A stretch of 64,000 nucleotides of DNA, taken from Vigna angularis (Eukaryota; Streptophyta; Magnoliopsida; Fabales; Fabaceae). This document shows, one piece after another, positions 45,201-58,047 of this stretch. The position numbers were made by a program, and so were the translations under genes. Under the pieces are notes generated by a model, which saw nothing but the letters and a program-made list of their open reading frames with translations, had not been told where the DNA came from and searched no databases. Positions within the stretch are counted from its first letter, which is position 1. The number at the start of each line of letters is the position of its first letter. The stretch is from NCBI RefSeq assembly GCF_016808095.1, contig NC_068970.1:36924630-36988629 (forward strand), read 5' to 3'.

Positions 45201-47868
45201 GCATGGTCGTTTCAAGGAGCCTTGTTGGATGAAATAAAGACTCTCATTTTGAGGAGGCTCAAATGACTTTAAATTCGAAGGAGTTGAACGAGAAGTTTAA
45301 TGTTAAGATGACTATTTTTGAAGACGACCTTATACTAAGGAGAATATTAAGAGATATAAAGATGTCAAAATTGAGCTCACACAAAGGTGAATCCATGGTA
45401 GCAAAGATGCAAGATAAAATTTATTATATGTTCTGGACGCTATAATATTTGACTTAACGTTTTTTAGTGAGAAAACTTGCTTTGCATGTGGTATAATATA
45501 AAAGGTTAAGTCATGTAAAAGGAAAAAATTTAGTCAAATATAAAAAGGTATGGAACTAAATTAGTTTTTTAAATGAAACTAAATTATTTTGTAGTTTGAT
45601 TGTAAAAACTAAACCATTGATAAATTGAACTTTTTAAACTAAAATATACTTTTAGATTTTTAAAAATATAAGTATACAAAACACATTTATTTTTGAGCTA
45701 AATTTGTACGAAATCAAGTACAAACATCAATATCCAAATCATAACGAGTGGGTAAGGATTTACCAATTAACTAATATCTGTTTCTTCATGATAACAACAA
45801 CCAATATGCTTTTGTCTGTTTATGAAATTCATCACATCACATGTCAGGCTATACTCATGATCTCAATACGTGCTCTTGTAAGTTTATTTATTTTTAAAAT
45901 ATTATCAGCTTTATATTCATCAGTTGCGCAAATTTAATATAAATTCAATTCTTTGATAAAGTCAAGGACCTTTTACTAAATTCTTAAATAAATTTAAGAT
46001 TATACTCTTTTTTTTCATAATTTATAAAATATATATTCCATTTATTAACTAAACTTAAATATTTAAAATATAAAGAGTTATAGAGTAGTAGATTTCGTTT
46101 CATGGAACTTAGTGTAGTTTAAAAGAATTTATAAAGTAATTCAGTTTAAAACCTAAGGATAATTTATGTTAGGCCTTCTAAACTAGCTTACGAAGTTAAG
46201 GACCACACAATTACTATTTACTCATAAATATTCTTAAGTAAAATTGGATGGAATAATTGGCTAGGTCATTCAATTAAACTTATATATGTAGCTTGGAATA
46301 GACAATCTTAAGAGTAAAAAATGAATTCATTTATCTAAAACTTCATTCAATTGGTCTATTATTGAAAATATATATGTGATCAAATTTATCAACTTAATTT
46401 TATGGATGATTAATAGTTAATCCATTATATTTTAAAATTTATTAATACTTAATTCATTAAAAGTAATTCAACCTATTTCTATATTTATTTTTTAAAATGT
46501 TCGTAAAACATATTTTTTTTAATAATTTTAAAAATTAATTCAAAAAGTATATTCTAATTTTTTTAAAATATTTTTAAAAAAATTGTTTTAAAAGCATATT
46601 TTATTAAGTTTACTGGAATGTGAGTTTACTTTAAAAAAATAATTTGAATCCAAACCTTAATACATAAAAAAACCAGTCTCCATCCCATATTTAGCTATCT
46701 TTCACTTTGCTTTTCCTCATTTAATATCTTTACTTTTTTTCTCACTAGTTTGTTTCTGTGTGACTATCACGAGTTTTAATTTTCAAAAAATTCGAACGTA
46801 TTCCCATTCCCCTCGAATCAGTGTGCATTTGTATACTTTATTTATTTATTTTAACCATAACATAATTCTGGTCTTTTATTTATTTTTCTGTGACTTTCCT
46901 AGATTTTAGAAAATAAACTCTTAATTTAAATTTTATGTTTATTTATTTTATTTTACCATTTCTTTTTTATACTACCTTAAATAAGAATGTTATATTTAAG
47001 TTAAAATGTATACAAAATTGAATTATAATAAGAAAGATCAATAATTGAAATATTTTTAGTGGAACAAAATGTGGAAGTAGATTAATGGATGGGAGCCTAC
47101 CACACCTAACCAGTAAGGTTTGATTGTCATTGATTGCAGCTAAAGGACAACAACATGTGTCTTGACAACTACAGTGTAATAATAAGGTTTCGCTATTATT
47201 TCCTTCATCAACCTACAAGTCATCATCACGTGCCATTGTCTATTGCATGCAATCAAAATTTAAATACAAACATATTTTCACAAACAGAAAGTTTTATAAC
47301 CGTTTAATATTATTTTTCATTATCATTCACTTTTTTATTTATTTTATAAATATAAAAATTCACTTTTATATAACTATTACACAGAAGAAATTAATTGTCA
47401 AATAGTTCACTTTTATAGGATAAAGTTATTTTATCTGTTTTTTTTACCCACTAGTTTGTTAGTTGTTATGCTACAAATTTCTTTTCAATTATTTTTGTTG
47501 CATAAAAACTTGTGATGTTGCTCAATAAAATGCATGCACTTCATATTTTATAGTTGTGCATTCTATATTTTCAAACAGGGCATACCTTATTCCACCACAA
47601 GAATGGTATTTTGACCCATTTAATTAGGTGTGACACTAAGTATATATGGATTCTAACAAAGAGTGAAACTAAAACAAATTTGAAATGTTCAGTGATAGAT
47701 TCATGACGTTGGAGTCCAAAGAAAAACAAAAGAAACATCACAAACTGAAAGAAGATAATCAAATCAAGAAAAAAAAAAGATACAACATGGTTAACTCACT
47801 CTAATAATAGTATGTTACCATACCACAGTGCAAAATAAAAGTGAAATCAAATAACATTCGAAGGAAAA
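42282..47868. other. AT-rich intergenic DNA, no gene seen
   Basis: About 5.6 kb upstream of DHDPS. Short TA repeats occur near 43050-43085 and 44735-44758. Open frames such as 43251-43676 and 45263-45445 show no family features. The first few hundred bases probably include the DHDPS promoter, but no clear TATA box stands out. Confidence 0.45.
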
Positions 47869-48232
47869 TGTTATGGTAACAATAATATAAGGATATTAAG
47901 GATAGAGAAATGGTATAACAGAAAATATGAAATGTAATAGTGAAAGAAATATTTTATTTCACCAACGTATTGCTATCCAGAAAACACCTTTCCACCCATA
48001 GCAAGGAATAACAGAAAAGAACACTCAGAATGAAAGAGAGGAAAAAGCAACAGACTCTACGCTCCTCTCTTTCCTGTAACTGACTATTTATATTTTTTTT
48101 TACAATGTAAAATCCCTCAATCTAGAATTAGTCATCTTTACACGTGTGCTCTTTCTATGTGTTGCCGCTAGAGGCTCGCTTGCTGCCATTTTCACCCCTT
48201 CTTCTAAACCTTCTATTAATTCATTCATTACA
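47869..48232 (-). mobile_element. Solo LTR, - orientation
   Basis: A 364-bp segment with TGTTATGG...TCATTACA ends on the + strand. On the - strand it shows promoter-like AATATAAATAGTCAG, then a leader, then AATAAAATAT, the normal order within an LTR. The flanks GAAAA and GAACA match at 4 of 5 bases. No internal domain is adjacent. Confidence 0.5.
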
Positions 48233-49029
48233 GAACACAAAGTCAATAAAAAATGAATTAAACTATTTTATTATTAGATAAACATGCCATATATATATAT
48301 ATAAATAAACAAAAAAGAACTGAAGCAACCAAATAAAAATACTACAAATGAGACGTAAAATACAGTCTGTATTTTGGTCCCAAAGATGATAGTCTTTTGA
48401 GTCTATATGTGATAAAAAAATTGAAATCATATTAACTAAAAGATCAATTTAAAGTATATATATAATTATGTACCACATTAATCACCACCTTGAATTATAC
48501 AAACTTTTGGTTCTCCGTGGGATACTGATGCGGAATGATTAGAACTTTAAAATTCGCATCTAATGTTTCTTAATCCCACTCTTCAATTTTATTGGCACAA
48601 GGATGTTGTGGATGGGACAATTTTCTCCTAATGGACGTTGGAGAAATACTGAGAGCGTTGTTCTATCATAGCTTTTAGACATAAAAGTTATTTTGACTAA
48701 TATGCCCTACCAATCAGTCTCTTAGGTATATGTTGGTAAAAACAGGTTCACATTATAAACTTGCCTTCTTTGGTATCATCGAAACTCTTGTAGGGTCCTG
48801 AAAAGCCACAAAAGGAGAATAAACAAAACCTGTGGGTGCCAAATAAAAGTTGTTGCAGTAGAAATTTGTTATACTGTGGTCCAATATCAACAACAAGATT
48901 AAGAGAATAGTGGGTACATAGTATTATACCTTTTTCTTTTTTTCATTATAAAAATATACATAGTCTATAAACATATTTTCTTCTGAGAATGATTTATGTT
49001 GCTTATGTTTAATACAACTGGAAACATCT
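48233..49029. other. No gene seen; 3' side of the MYB-CC gene
   Basis: AT-rich DNA with no coding signal. The last 100-200 bp should include the 3' untranslated region of the gene ending at 49030. Confidence 0.45.
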
Positions 49030-50531
49030 TTATTGTCCCCAAAAGCTTGAACTGCAATTTAAATCTATTTCTTTCACACTTGAGTCAATGTCTCTCTCAT
49101 ATTGGCTGTTCAAGTCAAGCATATCTGACAGTTCACATTTCCTCAACTTGTTGCCACATTTTTTCCCACAAGGTTGATCGACACAGCAACCAGAGGAATC
49201 GGTTGCTGCACTTCTCTTTCTCCATTCACTTGTATATCCTTTGAATGCTGTACCTTCTTGGTGAATCTCCATCAATGGCAATTCAACTGAAATACCATTA
49301 GTCTTTTGAGGTTTCTCTGCCTCATCTAGTGCTTGTCTTACTTCTGTTCTCCCAGAGCTTTCAGATGATGTCAAAGAACTTTCAAGTGAGCACATGGTTC
49401 CTCTGTCTTGTTTCATCTCTCCACAGTTCAGACTCATCCCTCTTGTTTCTGTAAGTTCTGAAACGGGAGAGGTTGGACACGCATTGTTGATTATTGACAC
49501 TAACTGAGAAAGTTCAGATTTTGCAAGTTCTATGCCCGTTGTGGAAGAATCGTATCTTGCAAGTGTTTCGTGTGCCTTTGATAGAACTGATTGTAAGTAC
49601 TTCCCTTGAGCCTCAATTCGAAGCTGCAAATGTCTTTGGACCTAAAAACATGATCCAAACCTGGTAGCATGACCTTATGCAAAAAGCTAGTATTCAGAAA
49701 GGAGAAGAATTTAGACAATATTATCTGCTCATGCTACCTCAATTTGTTCATAAAGTTTCCTCTGTACTTCCATTTGCATTTGGAGAGCCTCAGCAATCTT
49801 CAAGCTTCTGCTAAACACAGCATCTGGTCAACGAAAATTCTAGGCCTAACTGTTCACATGCAACATCAACTAAAGGCATTCAAATATTTGTTCAGTTAGT
49901 AAGTATTACTCATTCATCTGATTCTGGGTTCTAATGCTGATTTCCCTGCTGCAACGAACATCACTACTCTGAATGTCACTGAAACCTGCATCATGAAGAG
50001 CATCAAGGTTAAGCCAAAGCCAAATGGAAAACAACCAGTCATGCCATTACTGCTTAATCAAATCTAACACAGTATAAGTTACCTTGTTGCTTGTTGTCAG
50101 AGCAGGTTTCTGGCGGTGAGTTTTTCCCAAGCCTATATTTCTGCAACCATGTACTCATGATTTTTTGGATTCAGTGAAAGAAACAAATAACGATATAATC
50201 ATTCAAAATTGGAAATACCTGTAAATGGCTCTTGAGGTGGTACAATGTTAGTCCTGGAATCCCCATCACTCTCATAAGGCTCTTAGGAGTTGCCTCTGCC
50301 ACATGTCATAGAGTGAATAATTATTACACTAGCCAAGATATAACATAAAGTGTAATATATGAAAATAGTAAAGGTGTTAAAGTGTGTATTGTACTCACTT
50401 TCTGCACCTCCAAGTTGATTGATAGCCTCTGTGAAGCGTTGGTGAAGCTCAGGAGTCCATTTCAGCCTAGGCTTTGCATCAGTAGACAGAACCAAACGCA
50501 TGGTTCGATTTTCCACATTTTGCAGATCCAT
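49030..50531 (-). CDS. MYB-CC (GARP) transcription factor, MYR/PHR1-like, six exons
   Basis: Exons 50531-50399, 50295-50219, 50140-50083, 49985-49910, 49807-49738 and 49641-49030 join in phase through GT-AG introns to give 341 aa. Residues 20-75 are a single MYB-like (GARP) domain: KPRLKWTPELHQRFTEAINQ, then KATPKSLMRVMGIPGLTLYH and LKSHLQKYRLGK. Residues of about 114-165 are the MYB-CC coiled coil (SLKIAEALQMQMEVQRKLYE, then VQRHLQLRIEAQGKYLQSVL). The C-terminal third is Ser/Glu-rich with two DLN motifs (MLDLNSQYE and EIDLNCSSSFWGQ), a tail like that of Arabidopsis MYR1/MYR2. The family binds DNA as dimers in the nucleus; members act in phosphate signalling, phloem identity and flowering under low light. 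The short N-terminus (MDLQNVENRTMRLVLSTDAK) fits the MYR-like branch. The exact orthologue is not certain. Confidence 0.93.
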
Positions 50532-53500
50532 TTTGCTTTTTGTGGTAGTGTTACTGAAACATATATATACTTTTGATGCTTTGAGCTATAGACTGTAGTT
50601 CTCCTTATAAATTGGTAGTAGTTGAGATGCTGTATGATCTCACTGCCATATAAGGAAGCATAAATGGGGATATGTTGGCGGAATATATGCCATAAGCTGA
50701 GGGTCTTCCTCTCTCATCTCATCCCATTTCATACCCACTTTTCTTTTTCTTTTTTTAATTTTTCTCTCTACCCTTCCTTCTTTGACTTCAAAGGGGTGGA
50801 GAGAATCTCTGATTCAGCAAAAAAAAAGAAAAAAGAAGAAGAAGGAAAACAGCTCAATTCTGAGTCTTAAAAGGAGAGAAAAGAGGAAAAGTGTATGGTT
50901 TGTTTTTATCTTGCTGTTTTCCTACTTAATCTCTCCTTGAGCATGATTCCCTAAGGAACTGAATAGGCCCCACCATGATGAATAATGGGTGCAACTTTCT
51001 GAATGCTGTGAGAAGCTTTCAGGTAAAACATAGTCATAGAAAATTATGTGGGAATGGTATTATGGATATTTTGTTGCTTGCTTGTGATGATTGAAAGGGA
51101 AAACTAAATTAATCAATCTTTCTTTAAAATTTCATTTTCCCTTTCTAACAACTTTAATTTTGGGTTTTCTTTTATGAGAAGTTTGATTAATGCGATTGGC
51201 AGATTCTTTTTGTTCCTTGTAGGGATGGAGGAATCAAAGAATCTAGGATTAGATTTATGGACCCATAGCGTCCGTGTTCTTTATAAAGAAAACACACTAA
51301 AAAAAGAGAACTAATCAACCGTGTCAAGAGATAATGCCGTACCCCTCTTATCAAATTAATGTGTCCATTCGTGACATTCAACAGTTCATAATTTCTTATG
51401 TTATCCTACCAAACATTTTCCACCCCAAAGTTCATAAAGGAACCCTATTTTAACTAACCACTAACCACTAAACACATACTAATCATTAGGTTAACCCTAC
51501 AGTGTAAAGATGATGATGGGATTGGACTAAAACATGATTAATGAAATTTAATGTGAGTGTAATAATACCCGTAAAATGAGATGTTACGAAGTGACTGAAT
51601 ATGTGACCGTGCACTTTCTTTTAATACGAAAGCAATCTACAGGGCTCACTCGGAATAAAGTCTCGTAAAGAAATTATTCCAAAGAGAATATTTGCTTTAA
51701 TGCTGTAATCTATATCAAGCACAAGAGTAGAAAACAATTTTTCACCAAAAATAAAAGAAGAAAAAGAAAAAGGAACACTATAATGGCCAACAACAAATCT
51801 TCAAAAGCCAATTCGATCAAGTCACTCCTCAAATTTCTTGGGTTGCGGTTTGGAGTTTCATCAATAGAATCAAAATCCAATGATTGGTTCTTCAAAACCC
51901 TGCCAATTCAGCACCATGGATTCCCTGCTATTCTGCCTCATCTGCTCAATTATTCCCACATATTTTTAACCTCTACAATAACTTTTTCTTTTTCTTTTTT
52001 ATATATAAAGGGTCATGGGTCTTTGGATGGAAAACCTTTAACACAAGAATTTCTCTAAATCGATCATCACGATAAGTAGGTTGTCAAGATAAATTATTGA
52101 CTATAATACTACTGATAAGTTTTATTTTAGAGAATTCATCGTAAAGATACAACACGAAAGATAAGACCAACTCTTATAAAATATAGACATCACTTTACTT
52201 TAAAATCTTTTAAGTTAACAAATTTATGGTTCTTTTATCTTAAATATTATTCAACTTTTTTATTTTTAATCAATATATAACTTAAACTCATATCTATATA
52301 TATATATATATATATATCCTAACAAAGAGCTCGAGCAGCACTAAGTTTTCTCACTTTGAACTTAAGTCAACCTTTAGATATAAATTTATATTAAATATTT
52401 GAAAATGATATTATTTATGATAGTTTTATTCTTCTTGAACGTGGGTAGTTATAGTAAAAAAAGAAGAGAAGTAAAGTTTACATTAGATAAATAGGAAGTA
52501 TAAAAAATTGTAGTGGTAGTAAAATGGATTTGTTTTTAACAGAGTATAAGTTGGTGGGTCCAGCGACTGCAGGAGTGGGGAGGTTGATTCTTCATCTGCA
52601 AGCATATGGTACTATAGTGTCTGGAAATGCAATTGCTTAGTGGCAGGCTTTGTTCATATTGAAAGAAAGGAATATTTATTATTATTTGTGGTGTGTGGGG
52701 CAAATGTTTGAAAAACAAGAAAAGAAAGGAAGAGTTATTGTAGTAACTTTCTCTTTAACATGGTGATGTACTTGAGTTCCTTTCACACTTTATTATATTC
52801 CATAACAGGTAAAGGAGATTCCAGGATGATGCATGAGGATGATCAGTAGGAGAAGGTCCGGTGAATCAAAAGTCACTTGCCAAAGTTGCCTCATAAATTA
52901 ATATTCTTTTGATGGACCCATCAGGGAGATCTCACAAATGCAAAAGCAGATAAAGAAGATGAGAAGAAGAAGAAGATTGTGGCCTCAAGTAATCGGGAAA
53001 AGAGTAGCAAAAGGAACTTGTCAACATCTCACTCAAGAATATTTCAAACAAAATTTCATTTCAAACTCTGGTAGTTACACAATGTCGTGAGCATTATGTC
53101 ACCACATCATTCTAAGACTCTAAGTAAGCGTAGAGTAGAGTTGAAGCATTGTTACATTATTTTTCTTGCAATCTAATTCTGAATTTGTGTTAGCAAAACG
53201 TAGGTGGATGGATACATATGTTTCGGATAATTAACAAACTAACTATATTTTTTTGTCATAATTGTATTTAGTGTGATTTTTTTCTTTTCGTGAACAGAAG
53301 GCTTCAAGAAATTCTAGGGTGTACGTTCTCAAAGACAAGTTGGATAACAGTACTCTAAATATTGATATATATTGACATTGATGATATTATATTGTGAAAG
53401 TTTAAACGCATAATCAAGGGAATATTATTTTCAGTATTTTGAAGCTGCATAGGTATATTACATTATATGTTTACGAACAGATTTATCTGTTCCTAAGCAC

Positions 53501-53902
53501 GGATAAATTTTCATCTTCAGGAATTTTGGCACCTTTACGCAAGGATTACTTTGAGCGATTTAATCCGAAGATAAGAAAATATTATTATTGTACAAGCAAA
53601 AACAAGAGTTATGGTATCTAAAGATATAGTTTTAATATTTTTTCTTTCAGGTTTAAAATTAGAACTTCGCTTACATAGACCTACTTCAATGCAAGAGGTT
53701 GTTTGATTCCAAGAGGTGTTACAAGAATTGACAAAGAAAACCAAAGTGCGGACTGAATCAAGCAGTTGCATTAGAGGAGGACAACGAGAAAAATACCAAA
53801 AAATTCCACGCCATCCACATTACCTCAAGGACTTTGTGATCATGTCTTTCCATAAAAAGGGGAAAACAGTTAAGAAGAAATGATTGATAAAATTCCTAGT
53901 AT
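50532..53902. other. MYB-CC upstream region and intergenic DNA
   Basis: The first 400 bp upstream of the MYB-CC start are CT-rich on the + strand (GA-rich on the gene strand), typical of a 5' leader and promoter. A frame at 51783-52058 has no recognisable domain. A short TA repeat lies near 52293-52317. No gene is supported in this 3.4 kb. Confidence 0.45.
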
Positions 53903-53911
53903 TTCTTTTTA

Positions 53912-55583
53912 GGTTTAATACCCAATTTTGTCCCCAGTTTGGTTGGCAAATCTCAATTTAGTCTCTCGTTACAAAAGTGTTTGAAATGGGTTCTTACTTT
54001 TAAATTTTTGAGTCAAATTAGTCCCTTCCGTTAAATATAACCAAACGGAGTTAATGGGATGATGATGTGGCAGAATGCAATGATAACGTGTTATTCTTGT
54101 ATTATATGCACAGTGACGTATTAGAAGTTAAACTAGATATTAAAGATTAAGTATTTGAAATTAGAGAAAAATCGATTTAGGGCCTTTTCTTTTCTGCTAA
54201 TCACATATGTCTCCCCCACCTCCACAAATTCCAGCACTCATTCATCACTCCACATACAAATACTTCATCACCTCCATTCACCCAAACCCCAAACTCATAG
54301 AGCACCTCCACAACCACCAATAAAAGCTGCATACTACCCAATTCCACACACAAAACTCTTCACCTCTCTTCTTGAACCATCCACGATCATCAATAGCACA
54401 CACATTTCATGGAGAATCACTAGAGAGAGGAAGCAGAAGCATAGGAAGGGAGGAAGAGGAAACAATGCGCACCTTAGCATGGATTCCTCTCCATCGTTTT
54501 CTCTCTCCTCGCTCGCTTCGACACCACGACATAATCCACTCTCCAATTGAGAAAGGCATTGATTCTCATTCGCATCCCCACTCTGCCTCACATAAACCCA
54601 ACCCTAACTTCTATCTTTTCCCTTCACACCCAAGGAGATGTTGTGGCTCCTCCCACCTCGACGTCGTCCTCCGCCTCCCGCTCCAGACGTCACCACTCTC
54701 CTTTTGCCGCGCCGCCCCATTCTGCATTGCCGACAAATGTGCCTCTAATCGAACCTCCATTCCTGAGAATACCATGATTCTCGAGAGCTACGTGGGGGGT
54801 TATATATCTAAATTCAGATCTAGTTGTTGTAGACGACATTGCGAAACACGAGTGTGATGGTGATAGATCTAGTGTGGTAACGGAAACTCGGTTACAGTAG
54901 AAGGATAGAGAGCTGGATGGAGATCCAGAAGAGCGACCGATCAAAGAACTGGGTTCTCTGTTGTCATTTCTGCTAGTGTTCGCGGGACACGTGTGGCCCA
55001 CTGAGCACAGGTGGAATCAACACCTTTCTAGGTTGAAAGTTGAAAGGGAAAGTTGGAAGGGAAAGTTGAAAGAGAAGGTTCAGAATTTTTCTAGGTTTGG
55101 ATTTGGAAGGGGAAGCTGAAAGAGAGGTTCCCAAATTGGGAAGTGAATCAAAGACAAAATTTGGCTACCCTATCTTCCCGGGACAAATTCAGTGAACCTC
55201 ATGTAAGCGGGAGCGAACGGAGGCAGAGGCAAAACGGTAGTGGGTGGTGGCTGCAGTATGATGAAAGCGGGGCGAACGATGTCATATTTGGAAGGGTGAG
55301 TAACAGAAAATATAATTTTTGACAATTTAAAAATAACAATATCCAGCTCAACCTTTGACAACTTAACATGTCACCGCATACAATATAAAAATAATATAAA
55401 AATGACACGTTATCACTGCATTCTGCCAGATAATAATCTCTTAACTCCATTTGGTTATATTTAACGGAAGGGACTAATTTGACTCAAAAATTTAAAAGTA
55501 AGAACCCATTTCAAACACTTTTGTAACGATAGACTAAATTGAGATTTGCCAACAAAACTAGGGACAAAATTGGGTATTAAACC
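53912..55583. mobile_element. Mutator-like element, perfect 9-bp TSD, GC-rich cargo
   Basis: The element starts GGTTTAATACCCAATTTTGT and ends in its inverted form (ACAAAATTGGGTATTAAACC). The terminal inverted repeats are about 190 bp (to about 54105, and from about 55390). Identical 9-bp flanks TTCTTTTTA lie at 53903-53911 and 55584-55592. No transposase is present. The interior (54200-55190) is GC-rich and resembles a gene start, with several overlapping open frames (for example 54372-54857 on + and 54690-55001 on -), but none shows a known domain. This TIR family differs from those at 9784 and 61502. Confidence 0.92.
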
Positions 55584-55592
55584 TTCTTTTTA

Positions 55593-56376
55593 TTGTTTGC
55601 AAATGATTAGTTACTGTAAGGTTGTTACCAAGTGCATATATAACATGTATTGTAGTGAAAAGAGGGAGACAATATAGAAAAGTTTTTTTCCTTTGCATTC
55701 ATTATCTCCTTTTCTGATATTCTTCTGTTCTGTCATTCTCTGTCCCGATCGACTTCTTTCAATTGGTGCTTTCATTGACCCTCTCTTATCGTCATGGTTG
55801 CATCTCCTCATGATGAGCTCACCATCATTGTTCGTGTTCTCCATTCTTAATTCATCGGTGGTCTCCATCATCGGTTGTCGGGGAGGGTTCAACTACGTTG
55901 TGATTGTGGTCGCCAAGTATTTATGGTCGTCGTTGCTCTAGCCATTATGGTGGTTGTTACATCCTCAATGATCGTGGTTGGCTTGGCCGTTGCGTCCTTA
56001 GTGGTCATGGTTACCCTAGTTGTTGTGTCCTCAATGCTCGCGTTTACACTTGCTGTTGTGGTTGTCTTCTGCCCTAACCTTTTTTAGGGTCTTCAAGCTA
56101 TTTACAAGAGCTTTTTAGTAACTTTTCTAAAAATAAAAGTTTATTTTCATACATAAGCTTTTGTCTTCTTTTTTTTTTCTCTTTCCTTTGTTGTTGTCAT
56201 GTTTACTTTACATGTTAGACCACTATGAGTACCATTTTAATATGGTATCAGAGCTTTGTTGTGTGCTATAAAGTTCTTTTTGTACATGTTCTTTTCTTTC
56301 TTAATTTAATTTTTTGGTTTTTTGTTGTCTTCTCTTCTTGGTCACTATGGAATAAACAAAATACTATGGAAGATCC
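55593..56376 (+). mobile_element. Probable copia 5' LTR and leader
   Basis: A primer-binding site, TGGTATCAGAGC, lies at 56243-56254 and is followed about 120 bp later by a copia gag relic, so the sequence just before 56243 should be the end of a 5' LTR. A TATA-like CATATATAACATG is near 55635. The LTR start and a matching 3' LTR were not found. Confidence 0.5.
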
Positions 56377-56862
56377 ATGATCATTACCTTTAGTGCGAAA
56401 ATTAAATTGGAGTTTATTGATGGTATTGCTCCCGAACCTATGAAGACTAATCTTTCATACACTTCCCAACAGTGTTATAATAATATGATAGTTTCTTGTT
56501 TAGTGCACTATGTTTCTTTTCCTGTTAGACATAGTAATTTTAGGATAGATAAAGTACTGGGTTTCATCCCTCAAGTAAGGAGATCTTTTAGTGGCAGTTT
56601 TTTACTAAACTAAGAGTTATCTAGCATAAGAGCTGAGAGTTTTAGGCATGATCCCATGTTCGTGTGTTCTAACAAATGTTCTTGCAATGTTCTTCCTACC
56701 ATTATACAAAGAAAGGAAAAAGACAAAGCCATGGTATTTTTGAGAGGCTTGAATGAACAATATGCCAATGTCAAATCTCATGTGCATGCTACTCATGGAT
56801 CCTGTCTCTTCTATCACCAAAATATTTTATGTTACTCAATAAGAGAGACAACTTTTGGGTAA
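56377..56862 (+). pseudogene. Ty1/copia gag relic
   Basis: The frame reads FSAKIKLEFIDGIAPEP, YNNMIVSCLVHYVSFPVR and DKVLGF, hits a stop at 56611-56613, then continues in the same frame with CSNKCSCNVLP, TIIQRKEKDKAMVFLRGLNE and QYANVKSHV. This is the UBN2-type gag of plant copia elements (AKNKLEFVDG, NNMV.SWL.HSV, CSC.....QRE.D..M.FLRGLN..Y..V). The middle is shortened relative to the family, and the protease-to-RT part is absent. The capsid function is lost. Confidence 0.85.
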
Positions 56863-56882
56863 TTACATTAATGCTAATTTTG

Positions 56883-57124
56883 ATTCCAAGATTAATATCA
56901 CTACTACTACCAATGGTGTTATGTGTAGTAGTTCAAATAATCTTGTTTATAAGTCTTATTGGGTGAGAGGATTGCATCACTTTTAAATAGGAAGAGCATT
57001 TTCATTCCAAGATTAATATCACTGCTACTACTAATGGTGTTATGTGTAATAGTTCAAATAATTTTGTTTATAAGTCTTCTTGGGTGAGACAATTGCATTG
57101 TTTTCAAATAGGGAGAGCAAAACA
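56883..57124 (+). repeat. Tandem duplication, 121-bp unit, in copia remnant
   Basis: Two copies (from 56883 and 57004) both contain ATTCCAAGATTAATATCACT, AATGGTGTTATGTGTA and TTGTTTATAAGTCTT. The second copy differs by several bases. The duplicated segment follows the gag relic directly. Confidence 0.85.
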
Positions 57125-57460
57125 GAGAGGTATCTCTTAATCTCATGAATAATATCTAAAAAGATTTGGCCCTTAATGAAAAAGAGAAAAAAAAGTAGAC
57201 CTCAATACTTTGAAATGACTCTCGGATGCGCCACTACGCACGACGGAAAAGGGAGTATATCTACAACTTTGAAAGGTGTTGAGAGCGCGTAAGAGCTCCA
57301 ATGAAGATGTCATTGATGACACACGGTGGTCGTGGCTGGCCGAGACAATTAAAATTGTGTAGTTGTTGGTCGAAACTAGAACTCCAGCAGCAACATCAAC
57401 AATAATGTGGCACAGGCGACAAAAAGTTTTACGTAAGAAAACCTTAAGTTTTAGATACCA

Positions 57461-57641
57461 TGTTGAATATCGTGAAAACTACGTATGAGATTAATCTCCC
57501 TTGTGTTGAATATACACATAGGGTATTGTATTTATAATATAATAGATATGGACTATACCTAAAATACAAATAAAAATAATAACAAACTAACAAAAAATAA
57601 AAAATAACAATAAAATATTTAATAATCTAATATATTTAACA
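57461..57641 (-). repeat. Short LTR, - orientation, with primer-binding site
   Basis: A 181-bp segment with inverted ends TGTTGAATAT...ATATTTAACA. Immediately left of it, the - strand reads TGGTATCTAAAAC (57460-57448), a primer-binding site. So this is the 5' LTR of a - strand copia-type element whose internal part (about 57200-57450) points towards the + strand gag relic. Confidence 0.55.
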
Positions 57642-58047
57642 TACTTAATATCACTTTTCAATTTGTTTACTTGATATTTATGTTTTAAGGGTGGCATACT
57701 AAGGATAAAGAGAGGTGATAATCAGACGACTAAGGATAATCAAGCGAATGAGGATTATCATATAAAATATAAAACAAAATAATAATAAGAAAAAGGTGAA
57801 AATACCAAAAAAAATGTTTTCATTACTATTGAAGCATGAAAAATATTCAATGAAGGATATTAGTAATGTATGAAAAACGCAAGGAAGAAAGATAAAGAAA
57901 TTATATGACATCTAACTTAATTTGTACATTTGTCAAGGTTTGTTTTCTTTAAATTTATGTAATACTATTTACATTTTATACTATTCATAATTATATTATA
58001 TTTATTATTTGGAATTTTACTCAAATTCTACAGTTGATGCTAAAATC

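Noticed and set aside
51783..52058. Open frame beginning MANNKSSKANSIKS
   Set aside because: No domain, no splice-site support and a hydrophobic T-rich tail from an AT/T-rich tract; it may be chance.
55693..56087. Val-rich plus-strand frames
   Set aside because: Low-complexity GTT/GTG-rich sequence in a probable copia LTR or leader region with no domain.
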